The notes under the pieces were generated by a model. The model did not search any database. It saw nothing but the letters and a program-made list of their open reading frames with translations, and was not told the DNA's origin. Source: Streptomyces sp. MA5143a (GTDB lineage: Bacteria; Actinomycetota; Actinomycetes; Streptomycetales; Streptomycetaceae). From it: a DNA stretch of 64,000 bases. Position 1 is the first letter of the stretch, and the number at the start of each line of letters is the position of its first letter. Of this stretch, positions 17,458 to 25,195 are shown piece after piece. Position numbers and translations under genes: made by a program. The stretch lies in the NCBI RefSeq assembly GCF_900290235.1, contig NZ_OLMK01000127.1, forward strand, positions 1-64,000, given 5' to 3'.

Positions 17458-18480
17458 TCAGTGTCCTTCCGTGGTGGGCGCTACGGCGGGGGTCCAGGTC
17501 ACATCGGTGATCTCGCTGAACTCGCGCCACTCCTTGCGCCAGCTGCGCCCGGCGTCCGTCGAGCGCAGGAGATGGCCGTACTTCGTGCCCGCGAAGACCA
17601 GCTCCGGGTCGGCGGGGTGGGTGCCGAAGGCCCAGACGGTCGAGTTGGCGGGCGTGTCGAGGACGGTGTCCCGCCAGCTGCGCCCCAGATCCTCGGAGCG
17701 CAGGATCCGGGTGGTGGTGCCGGGGGTGCCGTCACCGATGCCGAGCAGCAGGTCGTCGGTGCCGGGGAGCTGCTTGACCAGCCGGGTGTAGTAGATGCCG
17801 AACGTCTCGCGGGAGTCGGTGCGGGTCCAGGTGGCCCCGTCGTCGTGGCTCACGAACAGCGCGTTGACGACCGCGACGACGATCGTCTTCGGCGGGCCTT
17901 CGAGGACGACGACACAGTGCACGTCCGAGTTGGTCACCCCCTGGGGCAGGGAGGCCGGGGTGCCGTCGATCCGTTCCCAGGTGTCGCCCCGGTCGCTGCT
18001 GCGCCACAGGCCGCCCTCCTCGACGCCGAACCACATGTTCTTCGGCTCATGGCGGTCGACGACGCAGGTCAGGATGCGGGGGCGGTTGACGCCCGCGCAG
18101 AACTCCGGGATCTCGGGCGGCAGTTGCTCCCAGCTGACGCCGCCGTCCGTGGTGCGGAACATGGCGGCCCGCGAGGGGGCGCCGGTCCCGACGAGCATCG
18201 TGTCCGGGTGGGTGGGGTCGATCGCCAGCGACCAGATGGTCCGGTCGTTCATCGGCGAGTCGACCCGGTGCCAGGTGACCCCGGCGTCACCGCTGCGCAC
18301 GAGTCCCGCGTCGGCGCCGGCGAGGACGACCTCGGGCCGTTCGGGGTGGACGGCCAGGCAGCGGACGACGGCGTCGAACTCCAGGGCCTGCCCGAGGCCC
18401 AGACGGGACCAGGTGGCGCCGTCGTCGGAGGAGCGCAGGACGCCCTGGCCCGCGGTGGCGACCAGGATGGTGCCTTCCAT
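17458..18480 (-). CDS. BNR/Asp-box beta-propeller protein (sialidase-like fold)
   Basis: A 340-residue propeller with seven Asp-box repeats (S/T-x-D-x-G-x-T/S-W): SSDDGATW, SGDAGVTW, TTDGGVSW, SSDRGDTW, SHDDGATW, SEDLGRSW and STDAGRSW. There is no signal peptide and I do not see the arginine triad and Tyr/Glu of true sialidases, so glycosidase activity is doubtful. It resembles the WD40/YVTN/BNR proteins that accompany catabolic operons in actinomycetes and could be a lactonase-like enzyme or a binding scaffold. RBS AAAGGAA precedes the ATG at 18480. Confidence 0.85.
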   Translation of the reverse strand: MEGTILVATAGQGVLRSSDDGATWSRLGLGQALEFDAVVRCLAVHPERPEVVLAGADAGLVRSGDAGVTWHRVDSPMNDRTIWSLAIDPTHPDTMLVGTGAPSRAAMFRTTDGGVSWEQLPPEIPEFCAGVNRPRILTCVVDRHEPKNMWFGVEEGGLWRSSDRGDTWERIDGTPASLPQGVTNSDVHCVVVLEGPPKTIVVAVVNALFVSHDDGATWTRTDSRETFGIYYTRLVKQLPGTDDLLLGIGDGTPGTTTRILRSEDLGRSWRDTVLDTPANSTVWAFGTHPADPELVFAGTKYGHLLRSTDAGRSWRKEWREFSEITDVTWTPAVAPTTEGH

Positions 18481-18545
18481 GTGGGGTTTCCTTTCGGAGC
18501 TGCGGAACGAAGGGGAGGGAGGACAGTGGGAGGGGAGGCCGGGAG

Positions 18546-19340
18546 TCAGAGGAAGATGCCGCGGGTGAGGCCGCCGTCCATGCCGAGCGACTCCCCGGTG
18601 ATCGCGGCGGCCCTCGGGGAGGCGAGGAAGCAGACGGCCTGGGCGATCTCGTCCGCCTCCAGGACCCGGCGGATCGGTGTACGGGCGACGAAGTCCGCCT
18701 CGACCTCGGCCGCGGTGATGCCGCGCTTGGCGGCCTCCTTCTCGTACAGCTCATGGATGTGTTCGGTCTCCACCACGCCGGGGTGCAGTGTGTTGACGGT
18801 GACGCCGGACGGGCCGAGCTGGTCGGAGAGCACCTTCGTGAGGTGGACGACGGCGAGGTTGCGCATTCCGGAGAGCGCGTGGCTGGAACGGCCGGTCAGC
18901 CCGCCGATGTTGATGATCCGGCCGTAGCCGCCCGCCTTCATGTGCGGGGTCACGGCCTGCGCGCAGCGGAAGTAGCCGACGACCTTGGTGTCGAGGTCGG
19001 CCAGCAGCAGCTCGGGGTCGGCCTCCTCGACCGCGTTGCGCACCAGCCCGGACGGGGCCGCCGCGCCGTTGACGAGGATGTCGACACGTCCGAGCTCGTC
19101 GGCCACGCGCCGCACCATGGCGCGTACGGACGCGGTGTCGTCGGTGTCCGACACGAGCGGGACGACCCGGCTGCCGGTCTCCGCCTCCAGTTCCTTCGCG
19201 GTGCGCTCCAGCAGCGGCAGCCGGCGGGCGGTGACGACGACGGTCGCGCCCTCCGCGGCGAGCGCGCGGGCGGTGGCCCGGCCGATACCGAGGCTGCCTC
19301 CGGTGACGATGGCGGTCCTGCCATCCAGTTCGAGGTCCAT
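18546..19340 (-). CDS. SDR family protein lacking the YxxxK catalytic pair
   Basis: A 264-residue short-chain dehydrogenase fold. The NAD(P) motif TGGSLGIG (13-20) and the NGAAA motif (about 91-95) are intact, and the C-terminal SLGMDGGLTRG is typical. Where the catalytic Tyr-x-x-x-Lys should be, by eye alignment around LAVVHLTKVL, there is S157-G-M-R-N161, and the usual Ser is also unclear (NIGGLTG). Reductase chemistry of the usual kind is therefore doubtful, although related GMRN-type SDRs exist. It lies between the aldehyde dehydrogenase and BNR genes in the operon. Confidence 0.85.
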   Translation of the reverse strand: MDLELDGRTAIVTGGSLGIGRATARALAAEGATVVVTARRLPLLERTAKELEAETGSRVVPLVSDTDDTASVRAMVRRVADELGRVDILVNGAAAPSGLVRNAVEEADPELLLADLDTKVVGYFRCAQAVTPHMKAGGYGRIINIGGLTGRSSHALSGMRNLAVVHLTKVLSDQLGPSGVTVNTLHPGVVETEHIHELYEKEAAKRGITAAEVEADFVARTPIRRVLEADEIAQAVCFLASPRAAAITGESLGMDGGLTRGIFL

Positions 19341-19423
19341 GCAGGGCTCCACAGAGGTGATCGGGACGAGGGGGTACGACGACAAGCGGGGAAGGCGGGA
19401 GTGCGAGCGGATTGACGTGGGCG

Positions 19424-20944
19424 TCAGCCGAGGTTGACCCAGACGCTCTTGATCTCGGTGTAGTGGTCGAGCACGGTCCGGCCCATCTCGCGGCCCCAGC
19501 CGGACTGCTTGAAGCCACCGAAGGGCGACGCGGGATCCGTGAGGTTGTAGCAGTTGATCCACACGGTCCCCGCCTGAAGTTCGTCGGCGATGCGGTGCGC
19601 GTGGCCCAGGTCGGACGTCCAGATGCCGGCCGACAGCCCGAAGGGCGAGTCGTTGGCCCGCTCGACCAGATCGTCCACGTCGTCCCAGCTCATCGCCGCG
19701 AGCACGGGGCCGAAGATTTCCTCCCGGACGATCCGCAGACCGTCCTCGGGCGCCACGAACACCGTCGGCTCGACGAAGTAGCCCGCGTCGTACGGCGCGT
19801 CCAGTCCGGGCCGCCCGCCGCCCGCGGCGAGTTTGGCCCCCTGTTCCCGGCCGGCGGCGATGAACCCGGTGACCCTCTCGTGGTGCCGCGCGGAGATCAG
19901 TGGACCCATCTCGGTGGCCGGGTCGCTGCCGGGACCGACGACGATGCCGCGGGCGCGTTCCGCCACCGCGTCCAGCACGTCGTCGAAGATCTTGCGGTGC
20001 ACGTACAGCCGGGAGCCGGCCGTGCAGACCTGGCCCTGGTTGAAGAAGACGGCTTGCGCGGCGGCCTCGGCGACGGCCTCGGGATCGGCGTCGGGCAGCA
20101 CGATGTTGGGGGACTTCCCGCCGAGTTCGAGGGAGACCTTCTTCAGGTTCCCCGCGGCGGCGCGGACGACGGCGCGGCCCGTCTCCGTGGACCCGGTGAA
20201 AGCGATCTTGTCGACCCCGTCGTGCGCGGCGAGGGCGGCACCCGCCGTGGCGCCGCGCCCGGTGACGACGTTGACGACCCCGCCCGGCACCCCCGCCTCC
20301 TGGAGCAGCTCGGCGAGCCGCAGCGTGGACAGCGGGGTCTCCTCGGCGGGCTTCAGGACGACCGTGCAGCCGGTGGCCAGCGCGGGAGCCAGCTTCCAGC
20401 ACGCCATCGACACGGGGAAGTTCCAGGGCACGATCAGTCCGGCCACGCCCACCGGTTGCCGCGTGGTGTAGTTCAGCACGCGCAGTCCACCGCGCGGCGA
20501 CACGGGGATGGTGCTGCCCTCCAGCTTGCTCGGCCAGCCGGCGAAGTAGCGGAACAGCTTCACGCTGGTGCCCACGTCCACCGCGCGGGCCACGGACACC
20601 GGCTTGCCGTTGTCGCGCGACTCCAGCAGGGCGAGTTCGTCCGCGTGCGCCTCGATGACGTCGGCGACCCGGTTCAGCAGCGCGCCCCGCTCCAGGGGGC
20701 TCGTCCGCCGCCAGCCGGGGTCGTCGAAGGCGCGGCGGGCCGCGGTGACGGCCCGGTCGACGTCGGTGGCGTCGCCGTCGGGAACGGTCGTGAGCACGGT
20801 GCCGGTGGCGGGGTCGACACTGGCGAACGAGCGGCCGGAGAGTGCGCCGACCCAGTGGCCGCCGATGAGCATGGTCCGCGGCTCGGCGAGGAAGCGGTCG
20901 ACCGCCCCCGCCGCGTCCGCGACCGGGTCTGCTGTGCTGTGCAT
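19424..20944 (-). CDS. Aldehyde dehydrogenase family protein
   Basis: A 506-residue NAD(P)-dependent aldehyde dehydrogenase. The nucleophile is C307 in NQGQVCTAG, the general base is E273 in SLELGGKSP, and the oxyanion Asn is in VPWNFP at about 173-175. It oxidises an aldehyde to the acid. It follows the ThDP-enzyme gene by 11 bp, so the pair fits decarboxylation of a 2-keto acid followed by aldehyde oxidation, as in the mandelate pathway. ATG 20944 follows GAGAGGAG. Confidence 0.93.
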   Translation of the reverse strand: MHSTADPVADAAGAVDRFLAEPRTMLIGGHWVGALSGRSFASVDPATGTVLTTVPDGDATDVDRAVTAARRAFDDPGWRRTSPLERGALLNRVADVIEAHADELALLESRDNGKPVSVARAVDVGTSVKLFRYFAGWPSKLEGSTIPVSPRGGLRVLNYTTRQPVGVAGLIVPWNFPVSMACWKLAPALATGCTVVLKPAEETPLSTLRLAELLQEAGVPGGVVNVVTGRGATAGAALAAHDGVDKIAFTGSTETGRAVVRAAAGNLKKVSLELGGKSPNIVLPDADPEAVAEAAAQAVFFNQGQVCTAGSRLYVHRKIFDDVLDAVAERARGIVVGPGSDPATEMGPLISARHHERVTGFIAAGREQGAKLAAGGGRPGLDAPYDAGYFVEPTVFVAPEDGLRIVREEIFGPVLAAMSWDDVDDLVERANDSPFGLSAGIWTSDLGHAHRIADELQAGTVWINCYNLTDPASPFGGFKQSGWGREMGRTVLDHYTEIKSVWVNLG

Positions 20945-20955
20945 GGCGGCTCCTC

Positions 20956-22545
20956 TCACAGGGCCATCTCGATGAGCTGGGGACCGTCGGCGGCGAGCGC
21001 CCGGCCGAGTGCGCGCCGCAGCGCCTCGCCCGTCTCGACCCGGGTGCCGGGGACGCCGTAGGCGCGGGCCAGCGAGGGCCAGTCGAAGGCCGGTGCGTCC
21101 AGGCTGGTGAGCGCCATCGCGTTGGGGCCGGGACTGCGCTGCCCGTGCCGGTCGAGCTCGGTGCGCAGCACGTTGTAGACGCGGTTGGACGCGATGAGGG
21201 TGATCACGGGCAGCTGCTCCCGGGCCATCGTCCACAGCGACTGGATCGTGTACTGCGCGCTCCCGTCGGACTGGAGGGCGACGACCCTGCGGCCGGGTGC
21301 GGCGATCGCGGCGCCGACGGCGGCGGGCAGGCCCTGCCCGATGGCTCCGCCGGTGTTGGTCAGGGTGGTGTGCCGGGCGGCGTGTGACGAGGCGGTGAAG
21401 AAGGGGTAGCCGCAGGTGCCGCCCTCGACGGAGACGACGGCGTGTTCGGGGAGGAGCGCCGAGACGATGCGGCCGACCGAACGCGGCGTCAGCGCTCCGT
21501 CCGGGAGCCCCGCGTGGTCCGGCCGGGTGGGTGACGGCGGTTCGGGTGCCCCCAGGGTGTCCGCGAGGACCTCCAGCGCGTGCGCGCCGTCCTCCTCCGG
21601 TGTGCTCAGCACCTCCACGGTGCCCGGGGGAGCGAGCAGGCTCGGGATCCCCTCGTAGCCGAAGTACGACACGGGTTCCAGGGCCCCCGCCAGCACGACG
21701 AGTCGGGCCCCGGAGAGAGCCTCGACCGCCTTCTCCGGGAAGTAGGGCAGGCGGTCGAGGTCCGGAAGACCGCCGCCGCGCTCGGCGGCGGCCGGGAAGG
21801 TCTCGCTGTACAGCACCGCCCCGGTGGCGGCGGCGATCCGGGCGGCCGCCCGCTGCCCGCGCTCGTCGAGCGCAGCCCCGCCCAGGAGCAGGACGGCGCG
21901 CTCCCCGGCCCGCAGCCGCTTGGCGAGGGCGTCGACGACCTCGGGCGACACCTCCCGTCGGCGCCGCGGGCCCGGCAGCTCGACGTCCACCGGGCCCTTC
22001 AGCACCTCCTGCTGGAGGTCGGCGGGGGCGATGAGGGTGGCCCCGCGGCCGGGCGCGGCGCCGGCGGCCCCGATGGCGCGGGCGGTGAGCCGGGCCAGAT
22101 CCGCACCGGAGGCGGCGGTGTCGACCCAGCCGGAGACGGGGCGCGCGAGCGAGACGATGTCCGAGGTCAGGGGCGCGTCGTGGGCGAGATGCCAACTGGC
22201 GTGATCGCCGACGACGTTGAAGACGGGGGAGTGGGCCCGCCGCGCGTTGTGCAGGTTGGCGATGCCGTTGGCGAATCCGGGGCCCAGATGGAGCAGTGTC
22301 ATCGCCGGCCGGCCGGCGATCCGGGCGTAGCCGTCGGCCGCTCCGGTGCAGACGCCCTCGAAGAGCCCGAGCACCGCGCGGGTGCCGGGGACCGAGTCCA
22401 ACGCGGCGACCAGCGGCATCTCGGTGGTTCCCGGATTGGCGAAACAGATGTCCACTCCGGCGGCGAGCGAGGTCTCGACCAGGGCCTCCGCCCCGGTCAT
22501 GGCGCCGAACCGGTTCGCCTGCCAGACGGTCGTGGCGTGGTTCAT
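20956..22545 (-). CDS. Thiamine-diphosphate enzyme (acetolactate synthase / benzoylformate decarboxylase-like)
   Basis: A 529-residue three-domain ThDP enzyme. The PYR domain carries the cofactor-activating Glu in FANPGTTEMPL. The C-terminal PP domain has the metal/ThDP motif as SDGSAQY, where most families have GDGS, followed by the Asn of ASNRVYN. It is annotated in similar genomes as acetolactate synthase large subunit, but gene context (aldehyde dehydrogenase directly downstream, IclR upstream) fits a 2-keto-acid decarboxylase such as benzoylformate decarboxylase. ATG 22545 has a strong GGAGGAAA. It is the first gene of the ten-gene operon and lies under the 33-bp palindrome. Confidence 0.85.
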   Translation of the reverse strand: MNHATTVWQANRFGAMTGAEALVETSLAAGVDICFANPGTTEMPLVAALDSVPGTRAVLGLFEGVCTGAADGYARIAGRPAMTLLHLGPGFANGIANLHNARRAHSPVFNVVGDHASWHLAHDAPLTSDIVSLARPVSGWVDTAASGADLARLTARAIGAAGAAPGRGATLIAPADLQQEVLKGPVDVELPGPRRRREVSPEVVDALAKRLRAGERAVLLLGGAALDERGQRAAARIAAATGAVLYSETFPAAAERGGGLPDLDRLPYFPEKAVEALSGARLVVLAGALEPVSYFGYEGIPSLLAPPGTVEVLSTPEEDGAHALEVLADTLGAPEPPSPTRPDHAGLPDGALTPRSVGRIVSALLPEHAVVSVEGGTCGYPFFTASSHAARHTTLTNTGGAIGQGLPAAVGAAIAAPGRRVVALQSDGSAQYTIQSLWTMAREQLPVITLIASNRVYNVLRTELDRHGQRSPGPNAMALTSLDAPAFDWPSLARAYGVPGTRVETGEALRRALGRALAADGPQLIEMAL

Positions 22546-22558
22546 GGACTTTCCTCCG

Positions 22559-22591
22559 TGCACTATGCGCACCATCCGTGCGTATAGTGCA
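22559..22591. promoter_or_regulatory. 33-bp palindromic operator between the ThDP operon and iclR
   Basis: Two 13-bp arms (22559-22571 and 22579-22591) match in 12 of 13 positions around a 7-bp spacer; the arm reads TGCACTATGCGCA. It lies directly against the GGAGG of the ThDP gene and contains TATAGT (22583-22588), a good -10 box for iclR on the plus strand. The size and position fit an IclR-family operator controlling both divergent units. Confidence 0.75.
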
Positions 22592-22660
22592 CAGCATTGG
22601 CAGGGGAGGACCCCGGCGTCAAGCCCCGGGTGCGGCGGACCCGTGGCCTACGCTGAACGC

Positions 22661-23449
22661 GTGAGCGGAACCGGGAAGGTGGTACGCGGGGTGCGGGCAG
22701 AGGCCGCGAACGGCACGGGAAGCAGTGCGCACGGCGGGAACGGGGGAGGCGGGGAGGCGGTCAAGCGGCCCAGTCAGCCGCCGTCGCAGACGCTCGTCCG
22801 GGGTCTCGCCGTCCTGCGGGCCGTCGCCCACCAGCCCCGCGGACTGACGGTCGCCGAGATCGCCGCCCGGACCGGGCTGCACCGGACCGTCGTCCACCGC
22901 CTCGCGGGCACGCTGGCCGCCGAGGGGTTCCTGGCGAGGTCCGCGGACGGCGCGTACGTACCCGGCGGGGAACTCCACACGCTCGCGGGCACCACCCGGC
23001 CCACCCTCGCGGAGTTCGTCCAGCCGCTGCTCCAGCAACTCGCGGACCGGTACGGCGGCACGGCGATCCTGTTCTTCCCGGAACCGGACTGCGTCGTCGC
23101 CGTCGCCACGGCCGTCCCCCGGAACGCCGACTACCACCTCGCCTACCGCAAGGGCTCCCGCCAGCCGCTGGACCGCGGGGCCGCGCCGTGCGCGATCCGC
23201 GCCGGACGGGCCGCCGCCGACGACGACCCGGAGGCGGTACGGGAGGCGCGCCGGCGGGGCTGGGTCACCAGCCATGGCGCGGTGGAGCCGGGCGCCCACG
23301 CGGTCGCGGCACCGCTGGCCCGGGGCGGGGACGTGCAGGACGCCTGCGTCATGTTCGTCTCGCACCGCCAGGACCGTGTCGACGAGGCCACCCCGGACGT
23401 GGTCTCCGCCGCGGGGGCCGCCCGGGCGTTCCTGCTCGGGCCGCGGTAG
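22661..23449 (+). CDS. IclR family transcriptional regulator 1
   Basis: About 262 residues if GTG at 22661 is the start; there is no clear Shine-Dalgarno and later GTG codons at 22679 and 22691 are possible. The first 40 or so residues are Gly/Ala-rich and look unstructured. The winged helix is clear: QTLVRGLAVLRAV, LTVAEIAARTGLHRTVVHRLAGTL and EGFLARSADGAYVPG. The IclR effector domain follows, with a shortened middle. It is divergent from the ThDP-headed operon with the palindrome between them, so it very likely controls that operon and itself. The inducer is unknown. Confidence 0.85.
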   Translation: MSGTGKVVRGVRAEAANGTGSSAHGGNGGGGEAVKRPSQPPSQTLVRGLAVLRAVAHQPRGLTVAEIAARTGLHRTVVHRLAGTLAAEGFLARSADGAYVPGGELHTLAGTTRPTLAEFVQPLLQQLADRYGGTAILFFPEPDCVVAVATAVPRNADYHLAYRKGSRQPLDRGAAPCAIRAGRAAADDDPEAVREARRRGWVTSHGAVEPGAHAVAAPLARGGDVQDACVMFVSHRQDRVDEATPDVVSAAGAARAFLLGPR

Positions 23450-23480
23450 GCCGCCGCCCGTCTTCTTCTTACCGGTCAAC

Positions 23481-23516
23481 GGCCGCCCCCGTCGGAACAC
23501 TTCGGCGGGGGCGGCC
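23481..23516 (+). terminator. Terminator downstream of iclR 1
   Basis: A 14-bp stem (23481-23494 with 23503-23516, one G-T pair) closes an 8-base loop and is followed by TCCTTTG. It lies 31 bp after the iclR stop. Confidence 0.8.
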
Positions 23517-23579
23517 TCCTTTGTGCCCGGCGGGCCTTGACACCCACCATCGGCCACCACGCCATGTGCTACCAACAAA

Positions 23580-23601
23580 CGTACACCATGTACGAATATC
23601 G
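23580..23601 (+). promoter_or_regulatory. Candidate operator upstream of the APC permease gene
   Basis: CGTACA and TGTACG form a perfect 6-bp inverted repeat with 3 bp between (23580-23594), directly followed by CGAATATCG (23593-23601). The same 9-mer occurs at the promoter of the aldehyde dehydrogenase gene at 27954-27962. A TTGACA hexamer lies at 23537-23542 but I see no good -10 at standard spacing. IclR 2 (27138-27845) is the most likely ligand of the shared motif. Confidence 0.45.
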
Positions 23602-23630
23602 CACAGAGGTGCAACTGGAGGCTGATCGGG

Positions 23631-25109
23631 ATGACAAGCCCTGATCGCATCACCCTGGCCCACGGCCGCCTGTCCCTGGTCGGCGTCCTCACTCAATCCA
23701 TCGGCTTCATGGGGCCGGTGTTCTCGGTCGCGGCCCTTCTCCCCCTGGTCGTGGGCCTGTCGGCCACGGGGCGGGGCGCCGGGGTCGCCACTCCCGTCGC
23801 GATCGCCGTCGCCGGTGTCGGCATGTGCGGTGTGGGATGGGTCATCGCCCAGTACGCGAAACGGATCCATCTGTGCGGATCGCTCTACGAGTACGTGAGC
23901 GACAGCGCCGGACCCCGGGTCGGTGTGGCCGCCGGGTGGCTCTACTACGGGGCCATGATGGTGCTGGGGGCGTCGACGTTCCTCGTCCTCGGCGGCCTGA
24001 CCCGGACCTGGCTCCTCAACGCCCTGTCCGTGGACGTGCCGTGGTGGCCCCTCTCCCTGGCCTACGCCGCCCTCGTCGTCGGTGTTCTCGTGATCGGCGT
24101 CCAGGTGTCCATCCGGGCCCAGCTCGTCCTCGCCCTCGCCACCGTCCTCGTCGTCCTCGTCTTCTCCCTCGTCATCCTCTTCCGGGCGGGCCGGAGCGGC
24201 GGGGGACTGCCCGCCGAGCCCTTCGACCCGTTCTCCGTGGGGCGCCTGGACCTCCTGTACGGCGTCCTCTACGGCATCAACATGTTCATCGGCTTCGAGT
24301 CGGCGGCCAACCTCGCCGAGGAGACCGCGAACCCCAAGCGTCATGTGCCCCGCGCGGTCCTGTGGTCGCTCACCCTCGTCGGCGTCTACTACCTGGTCGT
24401 CGCGTACGCCCAGGCCGTGGGTTTCGGCCTCGACGCGCAGGCGTGGAAGGACAGCGTCTTCCCACTTGAAGCCCTCGCCTCCGGCAAGGAGTACGGATCG
24501 TCAGGCTTCGGCACCTTCATGGGCGTCCTGATCATCCTCGACGTCCTCGCGGTGGCGATCGGTGTCGGCGTCGCGTCGAGCCGGGGCATGCTCTCCATGG
24601 CCCGCGGCGGCCGACTGCCCGCGAGACTGGCCCACTTGCACCCGCGGTTCCTCACCCCGGTATGGGGCGCCGCCCTGTGGGGCACCCTCTCCTGCCTGGT
24701 CATCGTGGCCGTACGGGTGGGCGACGGCATCTTCTCGCGTGAGACCGCCCAGCCCGGCGTGCTGCAACCCCAGTGGTCACCGGCGTTCAGCTGGATGGCC
24801 GGCTTCGGCGGCACGGGCCTGGCGCTGATGTACCTCATCGTCGCCGCCCTCGGCGTCAAGGGCCTGTGGCCGCACGTCGGCCACGCCAAGCTCCTCGTCG
24901 CCGGCAGCGTCGGCGTCCTCGTCTCGGCCGGCGCCGTCTTCGGAGCCGTCTACCAGGCCCAGAGCCCCCTCGACACCGTGCCCTGGGCCCTGCTCGCCTG
25001 GGTGGTCCTCGGCGTCGCGTGGTCCTTCCTCGTCCACCGTCGGGCGCCCCGCCCGGAGGCGACCGTCGACGAACCGGCGCGCAGCCCGGGCGAGGTGACC
25101 ATTCCGTGA
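23631..25109 (+). CDS. APC superfamily amino acid/amine permease 1
   Basis: A 492-residue membrane protein with about twelve hydrophobic helices. The N-terminal SLVGVLTQSIGFMGPVFSVAALLP and the FIGFESAANLAEETANPKRHVPR segment are typical of APC (AmaT/YvsH-like) permeases. It should import an amino acid or amine by proton symport. ATG 23631 follows GGAGG at 8-bp spacing. The gene directly precedes amine oxidase copy 2 on the same strand, so an amine substrate is likely. Confidence 0.9.
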   Translation: MTSPDRITLAHGRLSLVGVLTQSIGFMGPVFSVAALLPLVVGLSATGRGAGVATPVAIAVAGVGMCGVGWVIAQYAKRIHLCGSLYEYVSDSAGPRVGVAAGWLYYGAMMVLGASTFLVLGGLTRTWLLNALSVDVPWWPLSLAYAALVVGVLVIGVQVSIRAQLVLALATVLVVLVFSLVILFRAGRSGGGLPAEPFDPFSVGRLDLLYGVLYGINMFIGFESAANLAEETANPKRHVPRAVLWSLTLVGVYYLVVAYAQAVGFGLDAQAWKDSVFPLEALASGKEYGSSGFGTFMGVLIILDVLAVAIGVGVASSRGMLSMARGGRLPARLAHLHPRFLTPVWGAALWGTLSCLVIVAVRVGDGIFSRETAQPGVLQPQWSPAFSWMAGFGGTGLALMYLIVAALGVKGLWPHVGHAKLLVAGSVGVLVSAGAVFGAVYQAQSPLDTVPWALLAWVVLGVAWSFLVHRRAPRPEATVDEPARSPGEVTIP

Positions 25110-25195
25110 CGGCACCGGAACCACTCACCACCGCCCATGCCCACCCCATGCCCGGCTCCCCGCAGCCGGCCCCTCGACCCGGAGGAGGAAGGGCA

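Noticed and set aside
17458..18480. Annotation as a true sialidase
   Set aside because: Asp boxes are present but no signal peptide, arginine triad or catalytic Tyr/Glu could be identified, so only the propeller fold is claimed.
24773..25195. N-terminal extension of amine oxidase 2 by 141 residues
   Set aside because: The extension overlaps the permease gene, is Arg/Pro/Gly-rich without domain features, and a strong GGAGGAGG lies before GTG 25196, which also restores AGAO-like numbering.
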